Positions 44,756-54,692 are shown, counted from the first letter of the stretch. The stretch: DNA of 58,023 bases from an uncultured Duncaniella sp. (GCA_910587515.1 CAJULW010000006.1:1-58023); one strand, 5' to 3'. The notes: a model not told the origin generated them from the letters alone. A program made the numbers and translations.

Positions 44756-45133
44756 TCTTTTTGCGATAATTTTTCAAGTTTATTGTGTGGGTTCAATGGA
44801 TATGATCAAAGGATAAATCCAAGGTAAGCAAGAATATTTGAAATTTTAGGCTGCCGGTGGGTATGTGACCGTGGTTTGTAATTGCCTCCGGTTTTACCGT
44901 ATAGTTTTGCGATAAATAAGAGTTTTATAGACGGTGAAGAGGTTCTTGATTAATGCCGGCCATAATATAGTAAAGATATTTGTTTCTTGATTTGATATGC
45001 AAGAATGTCAATTAGTCCGATGAACACATGGCTAATACCTGATTGGACTGTGTGCTTCCTCTGGATATTTTTCAGGGGTTACCTCAATCAGGCATTAGCC
45101 GTGTGTTTGGAGTATTATAGGGAATCAGGATGC
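44756..45133. repeat. Intergenic stretch with a 16-bp inverted repeat
   Basis: The arms lie at 45030-45045 and 45085-45100 with a 39-bp spacer. In minus-strand RNA the one mismatch becomes G-U, so all 16 positions pair. It lies 34 bp after the GH95 stop and may form its 3' end, though there is no T run. The rest is AT-rich and shows no gene. Confidence 0.55.
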
Positions 45134-48100
45134 CTATCGATTGATGAATTTTTGTCCTTTGCCTATGACGATGCCTTTATAGTCTTTGTTGACTTTCTGC
45201 CCGTATATGTTGTAATATTCCTGTTTCCCCTTTGGGCGGGGTTTGTTGTCGGTGATATTTTCAATAAATGATGAGGCCTGTGTCAGTTCGATGGTCTCTC
45301 CGGCTTGCGTTGGAATGTCATATAGATATGTGCTGGGAAGATGCGTTTCGGGAATTTTGTTTTTGTCAGCGACAATTGGGTCTGGCATACCATATGGCTT
45401 GGTTATCTCGTTTGTATTCATTCCTTCTGCCATGGTAAGTGGAGTGCCGTCGGCCATTTTTAACGGAGTATTTGTCCGGATGCGGAGATTGCCACCTATG
45501 GTCGATTTGATTTTCGCATTTGTGACCATGCCGTTTTTCCATATCAGATCTGTCACTTCATAACCGCCGCGTGCGCGCAATCCGTTCACTCTGCCGTTTT
45601 CCCATTTTGACGGTAGGGCTGGTAAGAAGTGTACGAAACCTGCGTGTGACTGTAGGAGCATTTCTGCTATACCTGCGCAGCATCCAAAGTTTCCGTCGAT
45701 CTGGAATGGGGCGTGTGCATCGAACATATTGGCATACGTGCCTCCGTTGGGATCGGACATGGTTATATTGGGTGATACGAGCCTAAGTTGATTCTTTATG
45801 ATCGAAAAGGCGTGGTCTCCGTCAAGCATACGTGCCCATCCACACACTTTCCAACCCATTGACCATCCGCGTGCGGCGTCACCGCGGCCGATGAGAGACT
45901 TGTATACGCCCTGATAAAGTGTCGGATTTTCGTATGGGGACACTTGGTTGCCGGGATATGCGCCCCAAAGGTGAGAAAGATGCCGGTGTGATGAATGCTC
46001 ACGATCCCAATCATCCTGCCATTCCTGCACTTGACCGTATTTTCCTATTTTGTAAGGGGTGAGTTTGGATTTTAGCTCGTCAAGAGCTTTTGCGAATTCA
46101 GCGTCCTTGCCAAGTATACGGGCTGCTTCGGCTGTGTTCTTAAGTACGTCGTACACCATTTGGTTGTCCATTGCCACGCCACCGAAAATCGCGCAGTTTA
46201 CGGTCGATCCGTCATCTTTGAAGTATGAGTCTATTCCGGGATGGTTTTCGGGGGAGTTGGATGGGCACACTACCATATAACCTGTATTTGGATCGGTCAC
46301 AAGGAAATCCTGGAAAAATTGTGAACAGCCTTTCATTACCGGGTATATGTCGGCAAGATAGGATTTATCTCCTGAAAACAGGTATTTTTCCCATAAATGC
46401 GAGCAGAACCATGCGTTGCATGTAGGCCATATGCCTACCGAGCCGTTGTCGACGGCTCCGGTCGTTCGCCAAAGATCGGTGTTGTGGTGAAGTACCCATC
46501 CGCGTGTGCCATACATCTCACGGGCGGTTTCCGCACCTGTTACCGACAAGTCTTTTACCATTTCGATAAATGGTTCGTGGCATTCGGCCAGATTTGCCAC
46601 CTCTGCGGCCCAATAGTTCATCTCGACATTGATGTTGGCTGTATATTTTGAGTCCCATGCCGGATATTGCCGTGCATTCGGATTCCATATTCCTTGGAGA
46701 TTGGCCGGCTGGGAGCCTGGTTGTGAAGAACAGATCAACAGATAGCGTCCGAACTGAAAGTAATTTGAGATCAGGCCCGGATCGTTGCCATCGGTATAAA
46801 ATTCCTTGATGCGTTGTTCGGTATTTTTAATTTCTTGTGTGGGGTTTTCTCCAAGATCGAGGCTTACACGCTCGAATTGTTCTTGATATTTTTCTGTGTG
46901 ATCAGAGAGGGTTGTTGTGTAATCTTTATTTTTCTCAAGATAGCTCGTTATGTATGACAGTGCTTTTACTTCGGCATCACCGCTGATGTCGGCATAATTG
47001 ATAAAATTAGTGGCTGATGAGATTATGATCGTAGCGTTTGTCGCGTCGTTGACTTCGATTGTAGGAGCTTTCTGATTGGCGGCGACAAGACCTTGTTGGT
47101 GAACGTTAGAGGTTTTGTCACTGCTCTGTGTGCCATCCTCGTTGATGACTTTTATAAAAGTGAAGCAGTTGAGTTTGTTGTCGATATTTTCGGTTTGTGC
47201 TTTGGCTGGAATGAGGGATGCTTTGATCATCCCGTCTTGTGTGATTGTGTTTACTCCAAGTTTTTCCATGTTGGTTTTTATCGGAGCTGCGTAGCACACT
47301 TTGAAGTTTAGTTTCCCTTTTTCTGAGGCGGAGAGACGTATTACGGTGACATTGTCGTCAAAAGAAGTGAACACTTCGCGGACATAGGTTACACCATCGG
47401 CTATATAGGAAGTCGTCGCCACGGCTTTTGAAAGATCAAGGTCGCGTACGTATGCCTGTACGTCTTTTGCATTTTCTGTGGAGCCGGCTTCTTCATCATT
47501 GTAACGATGGCCGGGGAAACTCAACAGCACGCAACCGGCTGCTTGGTATTGAGCTCCGTGAGACCCTTTTGACATCCAGTTAGGAATAGCAAGCTTCTGA
47601 GCCGAGGCATAATCTTTGTTGAATATGTAGTTCCGTACTTGCGAGAGTACTGATTTTGCATTTGTGTTGTAGTTGTTGTTGGGTGATTGTCCCCAGAAGG
47701 TGTCTTCATTGAGTTGTATGGTGTCTATTGCCACGCTGCCGCTGACCATGGCTCCGAGTCGTCCGTTGCCGAGTGGCAGAGCCTCTTCCCAATAAGCGGA
47801 CGGGCGGTTGTACCACAGGCGGTTTTTGCTGTCGAGCACCGGGGGCGGTACGGGACGGCTGTCTGACGTGGTGAAAGTCGTGCTGTAGGATTGTGTACAG
47901 ATATTTCCAGAAAGGTCTGTAAATGAATTTGCCGGCACAGTGAATGTATAGGAAGTCGACAGGTCCAGGTCTTCGAATGCAAACGAAACTTTCGTATTGT
48001 TAACTGCCGGAATAATGCTCTGCGTGTGTTTCGTGGTGTTGTTTGTAAGTTTGCCGGCTACGCCGTCTTTTGCTATAACGCTCTCGTTGAACATTAAAAT

Positions 48101-48856
48101 CACCTTGCCTGTGGGAAGTACGTTGGTTTCATTGTCTGCCGGAGTTATGTTTGTCAATATGGGTTCTTGGTAATCGTCGGCAAGAATGTTCAGGTATTTC
48201 AGATTATAATTGCTTGTTTTTGTGGCAGATTGTATGAGCATCCGCACGATAAGCCTCTCTTTGTTGTCTGCGTCAAGTCTATAGGTCGCGTCGTTGTAAG
48301 TGTTCCAATGGCTTGCGGAGGTGTAATCTTCGAGTATTGTCCAGCTGTTTCCATTGTCGACGGAATATACGACACCGAATTTGGTCGAGGAACTTGATCC
48401 GTCGCCAATTGCGAAATTGAGTTTTATATTTGTCAGCGATGTGGTGGGCATGGAGACCTCGAAAAATTGGTCATGTTTTGTCGGGTCCTTATAATCTGCC
48501 TTGGATGTGAAGTTAGTGATAGATGCAGTGTTGAGGCGAAGCAGATAGCTTGGAGTGGATCCGCTTGTGGTCAGTTGCCATTTGCCGTCACTTGTGTGCA
48601 ATGTAACTTTACAGTCTTCCGATGGTAACGCGCTGCTGTTCGGTAGGAAATAAGGTTGTGTGGTTGACCATTTTTGGTTCGCAGATGCGGCCCATCCGGA
48701 TTTGTCGGGAGTATAGACCGCAATGTGCCCGTTTTTGGTTTCATTGTAACCGGTGGTAAATTCCCAATGAGCTACGGTTGTCTGTTCGGCCGCTGTTACT
48801 GTCATAGAGTTCATCGCTCCCCAAAGGGCGAGCGATAGAATTTTTGATGTTTTCAT
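45134..48856 (-). CDS. GH95 family glycoside hydrolase with N-terminal beta domains
   Basis: Secreted inverting alpha-L-fucosidase or alpha-L-galactosidase, 1240 residues from the ATG at 48856 (MKTSKILSL). Domains in order: signal peptide, a beta-sandwich (about 25-225), an Ig-like Big_5 domain (about 230-340, NITPADNETNVLPTGKVILMF), then the GH95 core. Core motifs are WYNRPSAYWEEALPLGNGRLGAM, NINVEMNYWAAEVANL, SNSPENHPG, HRHLSHLWGAYPG and FQIDGNFG, which hold the expected Asn, Glu and Asp positions. A sorting-type tail ends with YYNIYGQKVNKDYKGIVI. The usual family length is about 800, so the 330-residue extension is extra. Divergent from the regulator. Confidence 0.9.
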   Translation of the reverse strand: MKTSKILSLALWGAMNSMTVTAAEQTTVAHWEFTTGYNETKNGHIAVYTPDKSGWAASANQKWSTTQPYFLPNSSALPSEDCKVTLHTSDGKWQLTTSGSTPSYLLRLNTASITNFTSKADYKDPTKHDQFFEVSMPTTSLTNIKLNFAIGDGSSSSTKFGVVYSVDNGNSWTILEDYTSASHWNTYNDATYRLDADNKERLIVRMLIQSATKTSNYNLKYLNILADDYQEPILTNITPADNETNVLPTGKVILMFNESVIAKDGVAGKLTNNTTKHTQSIIPAVNNTKVSFAFEDLDLSTSYTFTVPANSFTDLSGNICTQSYSTTFTTSDSRPVPPPVLDSKNRLWYNRPSAYWEEALPLGNGRLGAMVSGSVAIDTIQLNEDTFWGQSPNNNYNTNAKSVLSQVRNYIFNKDYASAQKLAIPNWMSKGSHGAQYQAAGCVLLSFPGHRYNDEEAGSTENAKDVQAYVRDLDLSKAVATTSYIADGVTYVREVFTSFDDNVTVIRLSASEKGKLNFKVCYAAPIKTNMEKLGVNTITQDGMIKASLIPAKAQTENIDNKLNCFTFIKVINEDGTQSSDKTSNVHQQGLVAANQKAPTIEVNDATNATIIISSATNFINYADISGDAEVKALSYITSYLEKNKDYTTTLSDHTEKYQEQFERVSLDLGENPTQEIKNTEQRIKEFYTDGNDPGLISNYFQFGRYLLICSSQPGSQPANLQGIWNPNARQYPAWDSKYTANINVEMNYWAAEVANLAECHEPFIEMVKDLSVTGAETAREMYGTRGWVLHHNTDLWRTTGAVDNGSVGIWPTCNAWFCSHLWEKYLFSGDKSYLADIYPVMKGCSQFFQDFLVTDPNTGYMVVCPSNSPENHPGIDSYFKDDGSTVNCAIFGGVAMDNQMVYDVLKNTAEAARILGKDAEFAKALDELKSKLTPYKIGKYGQVQEWQDDWDREHSSHRHLSHLWGAYPGNQVSPYENPTLYQGVYKSLIGRGDAARGWSMGWKVCGWARMLDGDHAFSIIKNQLRLVSPNITMSDPNGGTYANMFDAHAPFQIDGNFGCCAGIAEMLLQSHAGFVHFLPALPSKWENGRVNGLRARGGYEVTDLIWKNGMVTNAKIKSTIGGNLRIRTNTPLKMADGTPLTMAEGMNTNEITKPYGMPDPIVADKNKIPETHLPSTYLYDIPTQAGETIELTQASSFIENITDNKPRPKGKQEYYNIYGQKVNKDYKGIVIGKGQKFINR

Positions 48857-48910
48857 TCGTCCTTGATTCATGATTTAAGATATAGAAAATGTATCGGATT
48901 TTTATGTCGG

Positions 48911-48918
48911 CAAATTTA
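48911..48918 (-). promoter_or_regulatory. -7 element of the GH95 gene
   Basis: On the minus strand the box reads TAAATTTG, 54 bp before the GH95 start. The -33 position is poor, which suits a promoter that depends on an activator bound upstream. Confidence 0.5.
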
Positions 48919-48950
48919 AATCCTCTTATATTCGGGATGTTTGAAAAACA

Positions 48951-48997
48951 GGTCAAACACTGTGAAAATCGGGTCAAAGATTGATGAATCGGTCAAA
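48951..48997. promoter_or_regulatory. Three GGTCAAA direct repeats: candidate operator
   Basis: GGTCAAA occurs at 48951-48957, 48972-48978 and 48991-48997, with starts 21 and 19 bp apart, so about two DNA turns. The last two copies share a longer context, AATC(G)GGTCAAA. The first copy starts 33 bp upstream of the GH95 -7 box, and the third lies between the -33 and -7 boxes of the regulator gene. This arrangement fits activation of GH95 and control of the regulator by its own AraC domain. Confidence 0.6.
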
Positions 48998-49011
48998 ATT
49001 GCGTATATTTG
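48980..49011 (+). promoter_or_regulatory. Promoter of the propeller-AraC regulator
   Basis: ATTG (48980-48983), a 20-bp spacer and TATATTTG (49004-49011) precede the ATG at 49027. Confidence 0.55.
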
Positions 49012-49026
49012 AGACAAATTTGAATA

Positions 49027-51321
49027 ATGATAGACGCGCGTCTGACGACAATTGTAATTTCTTTTCTCACGGGGCTGTGTTTGATCGCCGGTTCTCGGGA
49101 ACAGCAAAAAACGATACGCTACGATAGCCGTGACGGTTTGTCGAGCCAGCGTGTCGGTGGTGGCATACAGGATCGAAACGGCCTTCTATGGATAGCAACT
49201 TGGAATGGCCTGAATTGCTATGACGGATATGATTTCCATTGGGTAAAGATCCGGCCTGGTGACAAAGCGTCGATAAGCACTAATCATATACGTGATATTC
49301 TGCTTTCTGCGGAAGGTAATATCTTGTGCCATACTGATGATGACATATATGAATTCGATTTGGACGCTTATTCATTCAGAGATATTCCCCAAGACCTGAA
49401 ATTGGCTCTGAAGGATAAGGTCGGTCGGAATTGGGACGGATTGACCGATACGCAGGGAAATCGGTGGTTCGCTGATAGGACCGGTTTGTATAAGACGTTT
49501 TCGCAGACCCATCCCGCGACTCTGTTGGCCGGAACGGAGGGTTGTCATCCGCGTTCGTTTCTGATCGATGACACAGGGCTTCTGTGGGTCGGTATGTACA
49601 CGTGTCAAGGATTAAGAATATATAGGCAGGACGGTACGTTGCATAAGGAGATCGATATTGACACAGCCCCATATTGTTTGTTTCAAAGTGGGAATGGTGA
49701 TATATGGATAGGCGGAAAGCCCGGAGCGTTGATAAAAAACGGTGGAGAAAGCATTTCGTCTGATGCCGTGTATGATATAAAGGAAGACAGGAGTGGGCAT
49801 TTATGGATAGCTACGTTTGGCGGGGGTGTGAAGTGTTGTCCAACGCCCGAAGCAAACAATCCGGTTCTTTCTTCTTCATTTGGAGGCCGGAAAGTCAGAA
49901 AGTTACTCATCACACCTTCTGATAATATTATAGCGGCGACAACTGAGGGGTTGTTGATAGGACATATCGATTCTGTTGACTATCGTAAAACATCCTTGCG
50001 ATCTATAAGGCGCGGTCGCGATCCCGAAAGCTTGATCAGCGATGCGACCATGAGTGTGGTTATGGATTGTAAAGGTAATATCTTTATCGGAACCGAGAGT
50101 TCGGGTATTGATATGATCAGCGAAAGGGAACTTTTTGGCGATGCCCCTCGGTTTACGCATTTCAATGTGAGAAACTCATCACTTACAAATGATATCTGTA
50201 ATGCGATGACCATTGTGTCGGACTCACTACTGATGATCGTTGGAAGTGACAATGTAATGGTGTTCAATCCTGGATCGGGGGAAACTGTGAATTTGGGTAG
50301 GGCTTTTTGGAATGACACATGTCACTTTGCCGAGACCACGCCTGTGATGCTTCAAGATGGCAGATGGTTGTTTGGTGCAAAGCAAGGGGCGTTCGTCACG
50401 ACCGCCCGGGATATACAATCAATGGACTTTATTCCTCCGCTTGTCTTTACGACTTTGGCTATCAATGGAGGCACAGAGGAGTTTTGCCTTCCATCCCGTA
50501 AGAAAATAATGTTAAAAGCCGGAGAGCGCAATGTCTCCATACATTTTGCCGCGATTGATTATGTCGATAATGAGGATATATTGTATCGTACACGCCTTGA
50601 TGATTCGCCTTGGACCGGTGCGGACCGTATGCGAAGTGTCACGCTCTTCAATCTGTCTCCTGGAACACATCGGCTTGAGGTGCAGTCGACCGATAGATAT
50701 GGACGTTGGGCGGATAACGTGCGTTCCATTTTAATAACCGTGGATGCATATTGGTATGAAACATGGTGGGCCGAAACGATGTTCGCGCTAATTGCCGTTA
50801 TACTGATTGTAAGTATTGTCTATATATATGTATATATAAGGAAAGTAAATAGGCAGAGACGTGACCTTTTGGAAAAATATATGGCCTTGATAGGAGAAGG
50901 GAGGCCGCTGGAATCGGCAGGAGCCGTCGGGGAAAACGACAATGACGTGCAGTGTAGGTCAGTTTCTTGGCAGAAGCCTGGAGAAACATTGTTCCTTAAC
51001 AGAGTGCGTAAATATATAGAGGATAATATAGATAATCCCGATGCCAATGTCGACGATATGGCTGCCGCCGCCGCTGCCAGCCGTTCGACATTGAACCGTC
51101 ATTTGCGGTCGCAACTTGGTGTGTCAGCCGCTCAATTATTGATAGAGGCAAGAATGCAACGCGCAGAGCAGCTGTTGAGCGATTATAATGATGATGAATG
51201 TTCTATATCACAAGTCGCGGAAAAATGCGGATATTCTGATATCCATTATTTTCAACGGGTTTTTAAGAAAAGGCGCGGAATGACGCCTATGGACTATAGA
51301 ATTGATGTCCGAAAGTCTTAA
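49027..51321 (+). CDS. One-component membrane regulator: propeller sensor fused to AraC domain
   Basis: 764 residues. Order: signal anchor (1-22), two-component-regulator propeller repeats (about 30-480, with GLLWIATWNGLNCYDGYDF and SGHLWIATFGGGV), a Y_Y_Y beta domain (about 500-590), one transmembrane helix (about 600-622), a linker, and a C-terminal AraC helix-turn-helix (about 660-760, VAEKCGYSDIHYFQRVFKKRRGMTPMDYR). Hybrid two-component systems of Bacteroides have the same ends but carry a kinase, ATPase and receiver between; those are absent here. The glycan fragment is probably sensed in the periplasm and transcription controlled directly. Its stop overlaps that of gluQ on the other strand. 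Confidence 0.88.
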   Translation: MIDARLTTIVISFLTGLCLIAGSREQQKTIRYDSRDGLSSQRVGGGIQDRNGLLWIATWNGLNCYDGYDFHWVKIRPGDKASISTNHIRDILLSAEGNILCHTDDDIYEFDLDAYSFRDIPQDLKLALKDKVGRNWDGLTDTQGNRWFADRTGLYKTFSQTHPATLLAGTEGCHPRSFLIDDTGLLWVGMYTCQGLRIYRQDGTLHKEIDIDTAPYCLFQSGNGDIWIGGKPGALIKNGGESISSDAVYDIKEDRSGHLWIATFGGGVKCCPTPEANNPVLSSSFGGRKVRKLLITPSDNIIAATTEGLLIGHIDSVDYRKTSLRSIRRGRDPESLISDATMSVVMDCKGNIFIGTESSGIDMISERELFGDAPRFTHFNVRNSSLTNDICNAMTIVSDSLLMIVGSDNVMVFNPGSGETVNLGRAFWNDTCHFAETTPVMLQDGRWLFGAKQGAFVTTARDIQSMDFIPPLVFTTLAINGGTEEFCLPSRKKIMLKAGERNVSIHFAAIDYVDNEDILYRTRLDDSPWTGADRMRSVTLFNLSPGTHRLEVQSTDRYGRWADNVRSILITVDAYWYETWWAETMFALIAVILIVSIVYIYVYIRKVNRQRRDLLEKYMALIGEGRPLESAGAVGENDNDVQCRSVSWQKPGETLFLNRVRKYIEDNIDNPDANVDDMAAAAAASRSTLNRHLRSQLGVSAAQLLIEARMQRAEQLLSDYNDDECSISQVAEKCGYSDIHYFQRVFKKRRGMTPMDYRIDVRKS

Positions 51322-52268
51322 ACTTGTATCAAATGTTGACGAGGGATTTTGTCCCAGTCGAAGCTTTCGATTAGATCGGTTGGCCGACATGGGTGGTATA
51401 GCGGTATGAGATTTGCCATGAATGCAACCTGACCGATTATTTCTTCCGGTGAATGGAATTTCCGCAGTTCGGACATACTCAGTGCTTGGTCGCGTTTCGA
51501 TAAGCGTTGCCGTTGACTATTGCAGACGAGAGGAAGGTGCGCGTGGATAGGTTCGCGGAATCCGAGCAGACGATAGATATAAAGTTGCTGGGCTGTCGAC
51601 AGTAGAAGGTCGTTTCCGCGTACGACTTCTGTCACACCCATCAGGGCGTCGTCAATCACTACCGCCAATTGGTAGGCCCATGCTCCGTCCGCGCGTTTGA
51701 GCACAAAATCTCCGCAATCGTGGGCGAGATTAGATGATTGCATACCGAAAATTTTGTCTGTGAAAGAGATTTCTTCGTCAGGGACAAACAGGCGTATGGC
51801 ATGAGGTTTGTCTGATCTGATCGTTGTTTTTTTTACCGGAAGAGATTCCGGCCGGCAAGTACCTTGATATATGACCCGTCCGTCTGACTGATGCGGAGCC
51901 TGGGTGGCCATTATGTCTGCGCGTGTGCAGAAGCAAGGGTATGTTAATCCGGATTCAGTGATTTTACGTAGGTATTTGTCGTATATATCTTGTCGCAGGC
52001 TTTGCCTGTAAGGCCCGTTTTCACCATTGTTTGCTATGCCACCTTCGTCCCACGTCAGACCGAGCCATCTCAAATCATCTTCTATCTGGATGGCATATTC
52101 GTATTTTGATCTTTGAGGGTCAATGTCCTCGATACGTAAGATCCATTTACCGCCAGCTTTTTTTATGGACAGCCATGATATCAAGGCTGTGAAAATGTTT
52201 CCAAGGTGCATACGTCCGGTCGGAGAAGGGGCGAAACGACCGGACGGGAGTGATTGGTTCGGGCGCAT
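51318..52268 (-). CDS. gluQ: Glutamyl-Q tRNA(Asp) synthetase
   Basis: Attaches glutamate to the queuosine in the anticodon of tRNA-Asp. 316 residues, about two thirds of a GluRS, without the anticodon-binding domain. It has the class I motifs GRFAPSPTGRMHLGN and RLSKRD, and zinc ligands CFC and YQGTC. A queuosine-linked function here matches the YhhQ transporter in the window. It splits the carbohydrate genes and is probably unrelated to them. Stops overlap the regulator by 4 bp (TTAA). Confidence 0.9.
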   Translation of the reverse strand: MRPNQSLPSGRFAPSPTGRMHLGNIFTALISWLSIKKAGGKWILRIEDIDPQRSKYEYAIQIEDDLRWLGLTWDEGGIANNGENGPYRQSLRQDIYDKYLRKITESGLTYPCFCTRADIMATQAPHQSDGRVIYQGTCRPESLPVKKTTIRSDKPHAIRLFVPDEEISFTDKIFGMQSSNLAHDCGDFVLKRADGAWAYQLAVVIDDALMGVTEVVRGNDLLLSTAQQLYIYRLLGFREPIHAHLPLVCNSQRQRLSKRDQALSMSELRKFHSPEEIIGQVAFMANLIPLYHPCRPTDLIESFDWDKIPRQHLIQV

Positions 52269-52295
52269 ATCGATATGGCAGTGTAAAATGGAACG

Positions 52296-54692
52296 TTAAA
52301 GCGTGTTCATTTTTGATTTATACGATTTTAGCCCATGTGCGTTTGCTGATAATGTTATATTGCCGGGAGTTTTTCCTGCCCGAAGTATGACAAGAGCTGT
52401 GCCATGGTGTAGGCTGCGTTTCCCGTTTGTCTTTGAATCTGGAACGTGTAGTTCGTCACTGTATATGTCTCCGTTGTCGAGGCCGATGATAGAGGCGTCT
52501 CCCTCAAGTTTGAAATCGACTTCGATGCCATCGAGAGGGACAGTGCGTCCTTTTGTGTCTACGGCACGTATGATTATATGCTGAAGGTCGTAACCGTCGG
52601 CTTTCCAATTGTCATTGTCCGGTTCTGCGACAAGTCTGACTGCTTTGCCTGTGGTTTGGATATGGTGCTTTGCGATTTCTTTCCCGTCGACATATCCGAT
52701 CGCTTCGATTTTTCCAGGCACGTAAGCGATATTTTCCCAGACAAAGCGGTTTCGTGACGCCGGATCGTCCATTGTATTTTTTTTCCGGCCTAAACTTTTG
52801 CCGTTAAGCTGGAGGTCTACTTCTTCAGCGTTTGAAAATACAGATATGTCAAGATTTTCGTTTTTGTTAAAATTCCAATGATCGACCATGGAGGCACGAT
52901 TCATTTTTTCGTCATTCCAAATATACGAATCTCCGTTTTTATCCATGATTCCGATGTGAACCACGGGACTGTCCGTAAACATGCTCTTGACGAACCATGC
53001 CTCCGGTTTGGGTTGCAGCGATATGTCGAACACACCTTGTGCCCATCCTTTGGCTGGCCATCCGGCTGATTCGCCAAGATAATCTATCATACCCCAATAA
53101 GCGAGACCTGTCACTCGATTGTTGTCCGGTTCAAAAAAATTCGGTCCCATCGCGCTTTTACTTGCTTCGCTTTGATAGAAGATCAGCCAAGGGAAACGTC
53201 GGCTGTCACCAGGGAAATACATGTAGCGGTAGTTATACGAGGCGATGTCTGTCTCCAGGACGAGAGGAGCCGGAAGGGAGTCGGTTTCCAACGATCGGTA
53301 GCGGGGATGCATGGCGACCGTAACCATACGGGTGGTGTCGTAGCGTTCAAGCAAAGTTTTTTGAAGTTTGTAGGCCGTCACTCCCCAGTCATTGAAAGGC
53401 AGATTGCTATATCCTTGCAGTTCGTTGCCGAGGCTCCACATTATGACTGACGGATGGTTGCGGTCGCGTTTGATCCATTCGGGTATGTCGTCTTGCCATT
53501 GCGCGCTCCATTCGCGTCGTCCTCCGGAATATTGAGTGAGCCATTTGTCATAAAGCTCGTCAACGACGAGTATGCCGAGACGGTCGCATATATTCAGGAA
53601 TTCTTCGCTATAGGGGTTGTGTGACGTGCGGATATGGTTGAATCCGAATTTTTTCAAAAGTTTGAGCCTTTTCTCTATTGCAGCCGGATATGCCGCTGCG
53701 CCTAACGCACCGAGTGTATGGTGATTGGCTATGCCTTTAAGCAACACTTTCTTTCCGTTGAGTTTCATGCCGTACTCAGGAGAAAATTCAACTGACCGGA
53801 TTCCAAAGTTGACGGCTAAAGAATCCGAAGCTGAGGCCGATCCATTGCGCCTTATGGATATATTGGCCGAGTAGAGTGACGGAGATTCTGTGCTCCACAA
53901 ATTTGGCTTGTCGATCGTGAATGGTTGGAGCGTATATTCACGTTGTCTCCATTTGCGGTTGACCGGTATGGTGTCGGTGCGTGATGCGACAGTGTTTCCG
54001 TTGTTGTCTTTCAATACGACGTCTGCGATAAAATATTTGTCTTTTGTTTTTGACCGTGTTTCAAAATTTACTACTACATCGGCTTTGTTCTCGCTGACAT
54101 TGGGAGTCGATATCCATAAACCATGTCGAGTGAAGAATAGTTCCGGATCTGTAACTATCATTTTGACAGGTCTGTACAGCCCTCCTCCGGTATACCATCT
54201 TGAATTTTCCGGTTTCCCTGTTTCGGCCTTTACGACGATAATATTGTCTTCACCGTATTTAAGGGCCTGCGACACATCGACGTCGAAACCGAGGTAGCCG
54301 TAGTCTGTTCCACCGATCTTTTTAGAATTGAGGTATACGTCGCCTCTTAGCATTATGCCTTCAAAGTCGAGCATGATTCTTTTGCCTTTGAGTTCCTTTC
54401 CCGGACGGAATTTCAATGTATATGTTCCTGAGACAGGCTCTTTGAATGCCCTTGCGCTGAGTCTGCTTTTGAAGTTTGCCGCACCGTCTTTGTTGTCCGG
54501 TTTTTCTTCAGATGACGGTTCTACCCACGGTTGTCCGATCAGGTAATCATGCGGCAGATTGACTGTCACGGACTGTGAGTCGATGTCTGATTTGAACTTC
54601 CATCCGAAATTAAGATCGATTGTTTCGCGGGAACTTACCGTAAAAGCACTTGTAAGTAATATTGTAGATATTATAAGGTGTTTTATTCTCAT
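52296..54692 (-). CDS. GH2 family glycoside hydrolase (beta-galactosidase type)
   Basis: Secreted enzyme of about 798 residues from the ATG at 54692. After the signal peptide come the sugar-binding jelly roll (DLNFGWKFKSD, PHDYLIG), an Ig-like domain, the TIM barrel with acid/base Glu in HPSVIMWSLGNELQG and the nucleophile Glu in IFYQSEASKS, and C-terminal Ig-like domains. The set RTSHNPYSEEFLNICDRLGILVVDELYDKW is standard for GH2. Beta-galactosidase is the best guess, in line with galactan side chains of rhamnogalacturonan-I. It is co-directional with gluQ, 28 bp apart. Confidence 0.9.
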   Translation of the reverse strand: MRIKHLIISTILLTSAFTVSSRETIDLNFGWKFKSDIDSQSVTVNLPHDYLIGQPWVEPSSEEKPDNKDGAANFKSRLSARAFKEPVSGTYTLKFRPGKELKGKRIMLDFEGIMLRGDVYLNSKKIGGTDYGYLGFDVDVSQALKYGEDNIIVVKAETGKPENSRWYTGGGLYRPVKMIVTDPELFFTRHGLWISTPNVSENKADVVVNFETRSKTKDKYFIADVVLKDNNGNTVASRTDTIPVNRKWRQREYTLQPFTIDKPNLWSTESPSLYSANISIRRNGSASASDSLAVNFGIRSVEFSPEYGMKLNGKKVLLKGIANHHTLGALGAAAYPAAIEKRLKLLKKFGFNHIRTSHNPYSEEFLNICDRLGILVVDELYDKWLTQYSGGRREWSAQWQDDIPEWIKRDRNHPSVIMWSLGNELQGYSNLPFNDWGVTAYKLQKTLLERYDTTRMVTVAMHPRYRSLETDSLPAPLVLETDIASYNYRYMYFPGDSRRFPWLIFYQSEASKSAMGPNFFEPDNNRVTGLAYWGMIDYLGESAGWPAKGWAQGVFDISLQPKPEAWFVKSMFTDSPVVHIGIMDKNGDSYIWNDEKMNRASMVDHWNFNKNENLDISVFSNAEEVDLQLNGKSLGRKKNTMDDPASRNRFVWENIAYVPGKIEAIGYVDGKEIAKHHIQTTGKAVRLVAEPDNDNWKADGYDLQHIIIRAVDTKGRTVPLDGIEVDFKLEGDASIIGLDNGDIYSDELHVPDSKTNGKRSLHHGTALVILRAGKTPGNITLSANAHGLKSYKSKMNTL

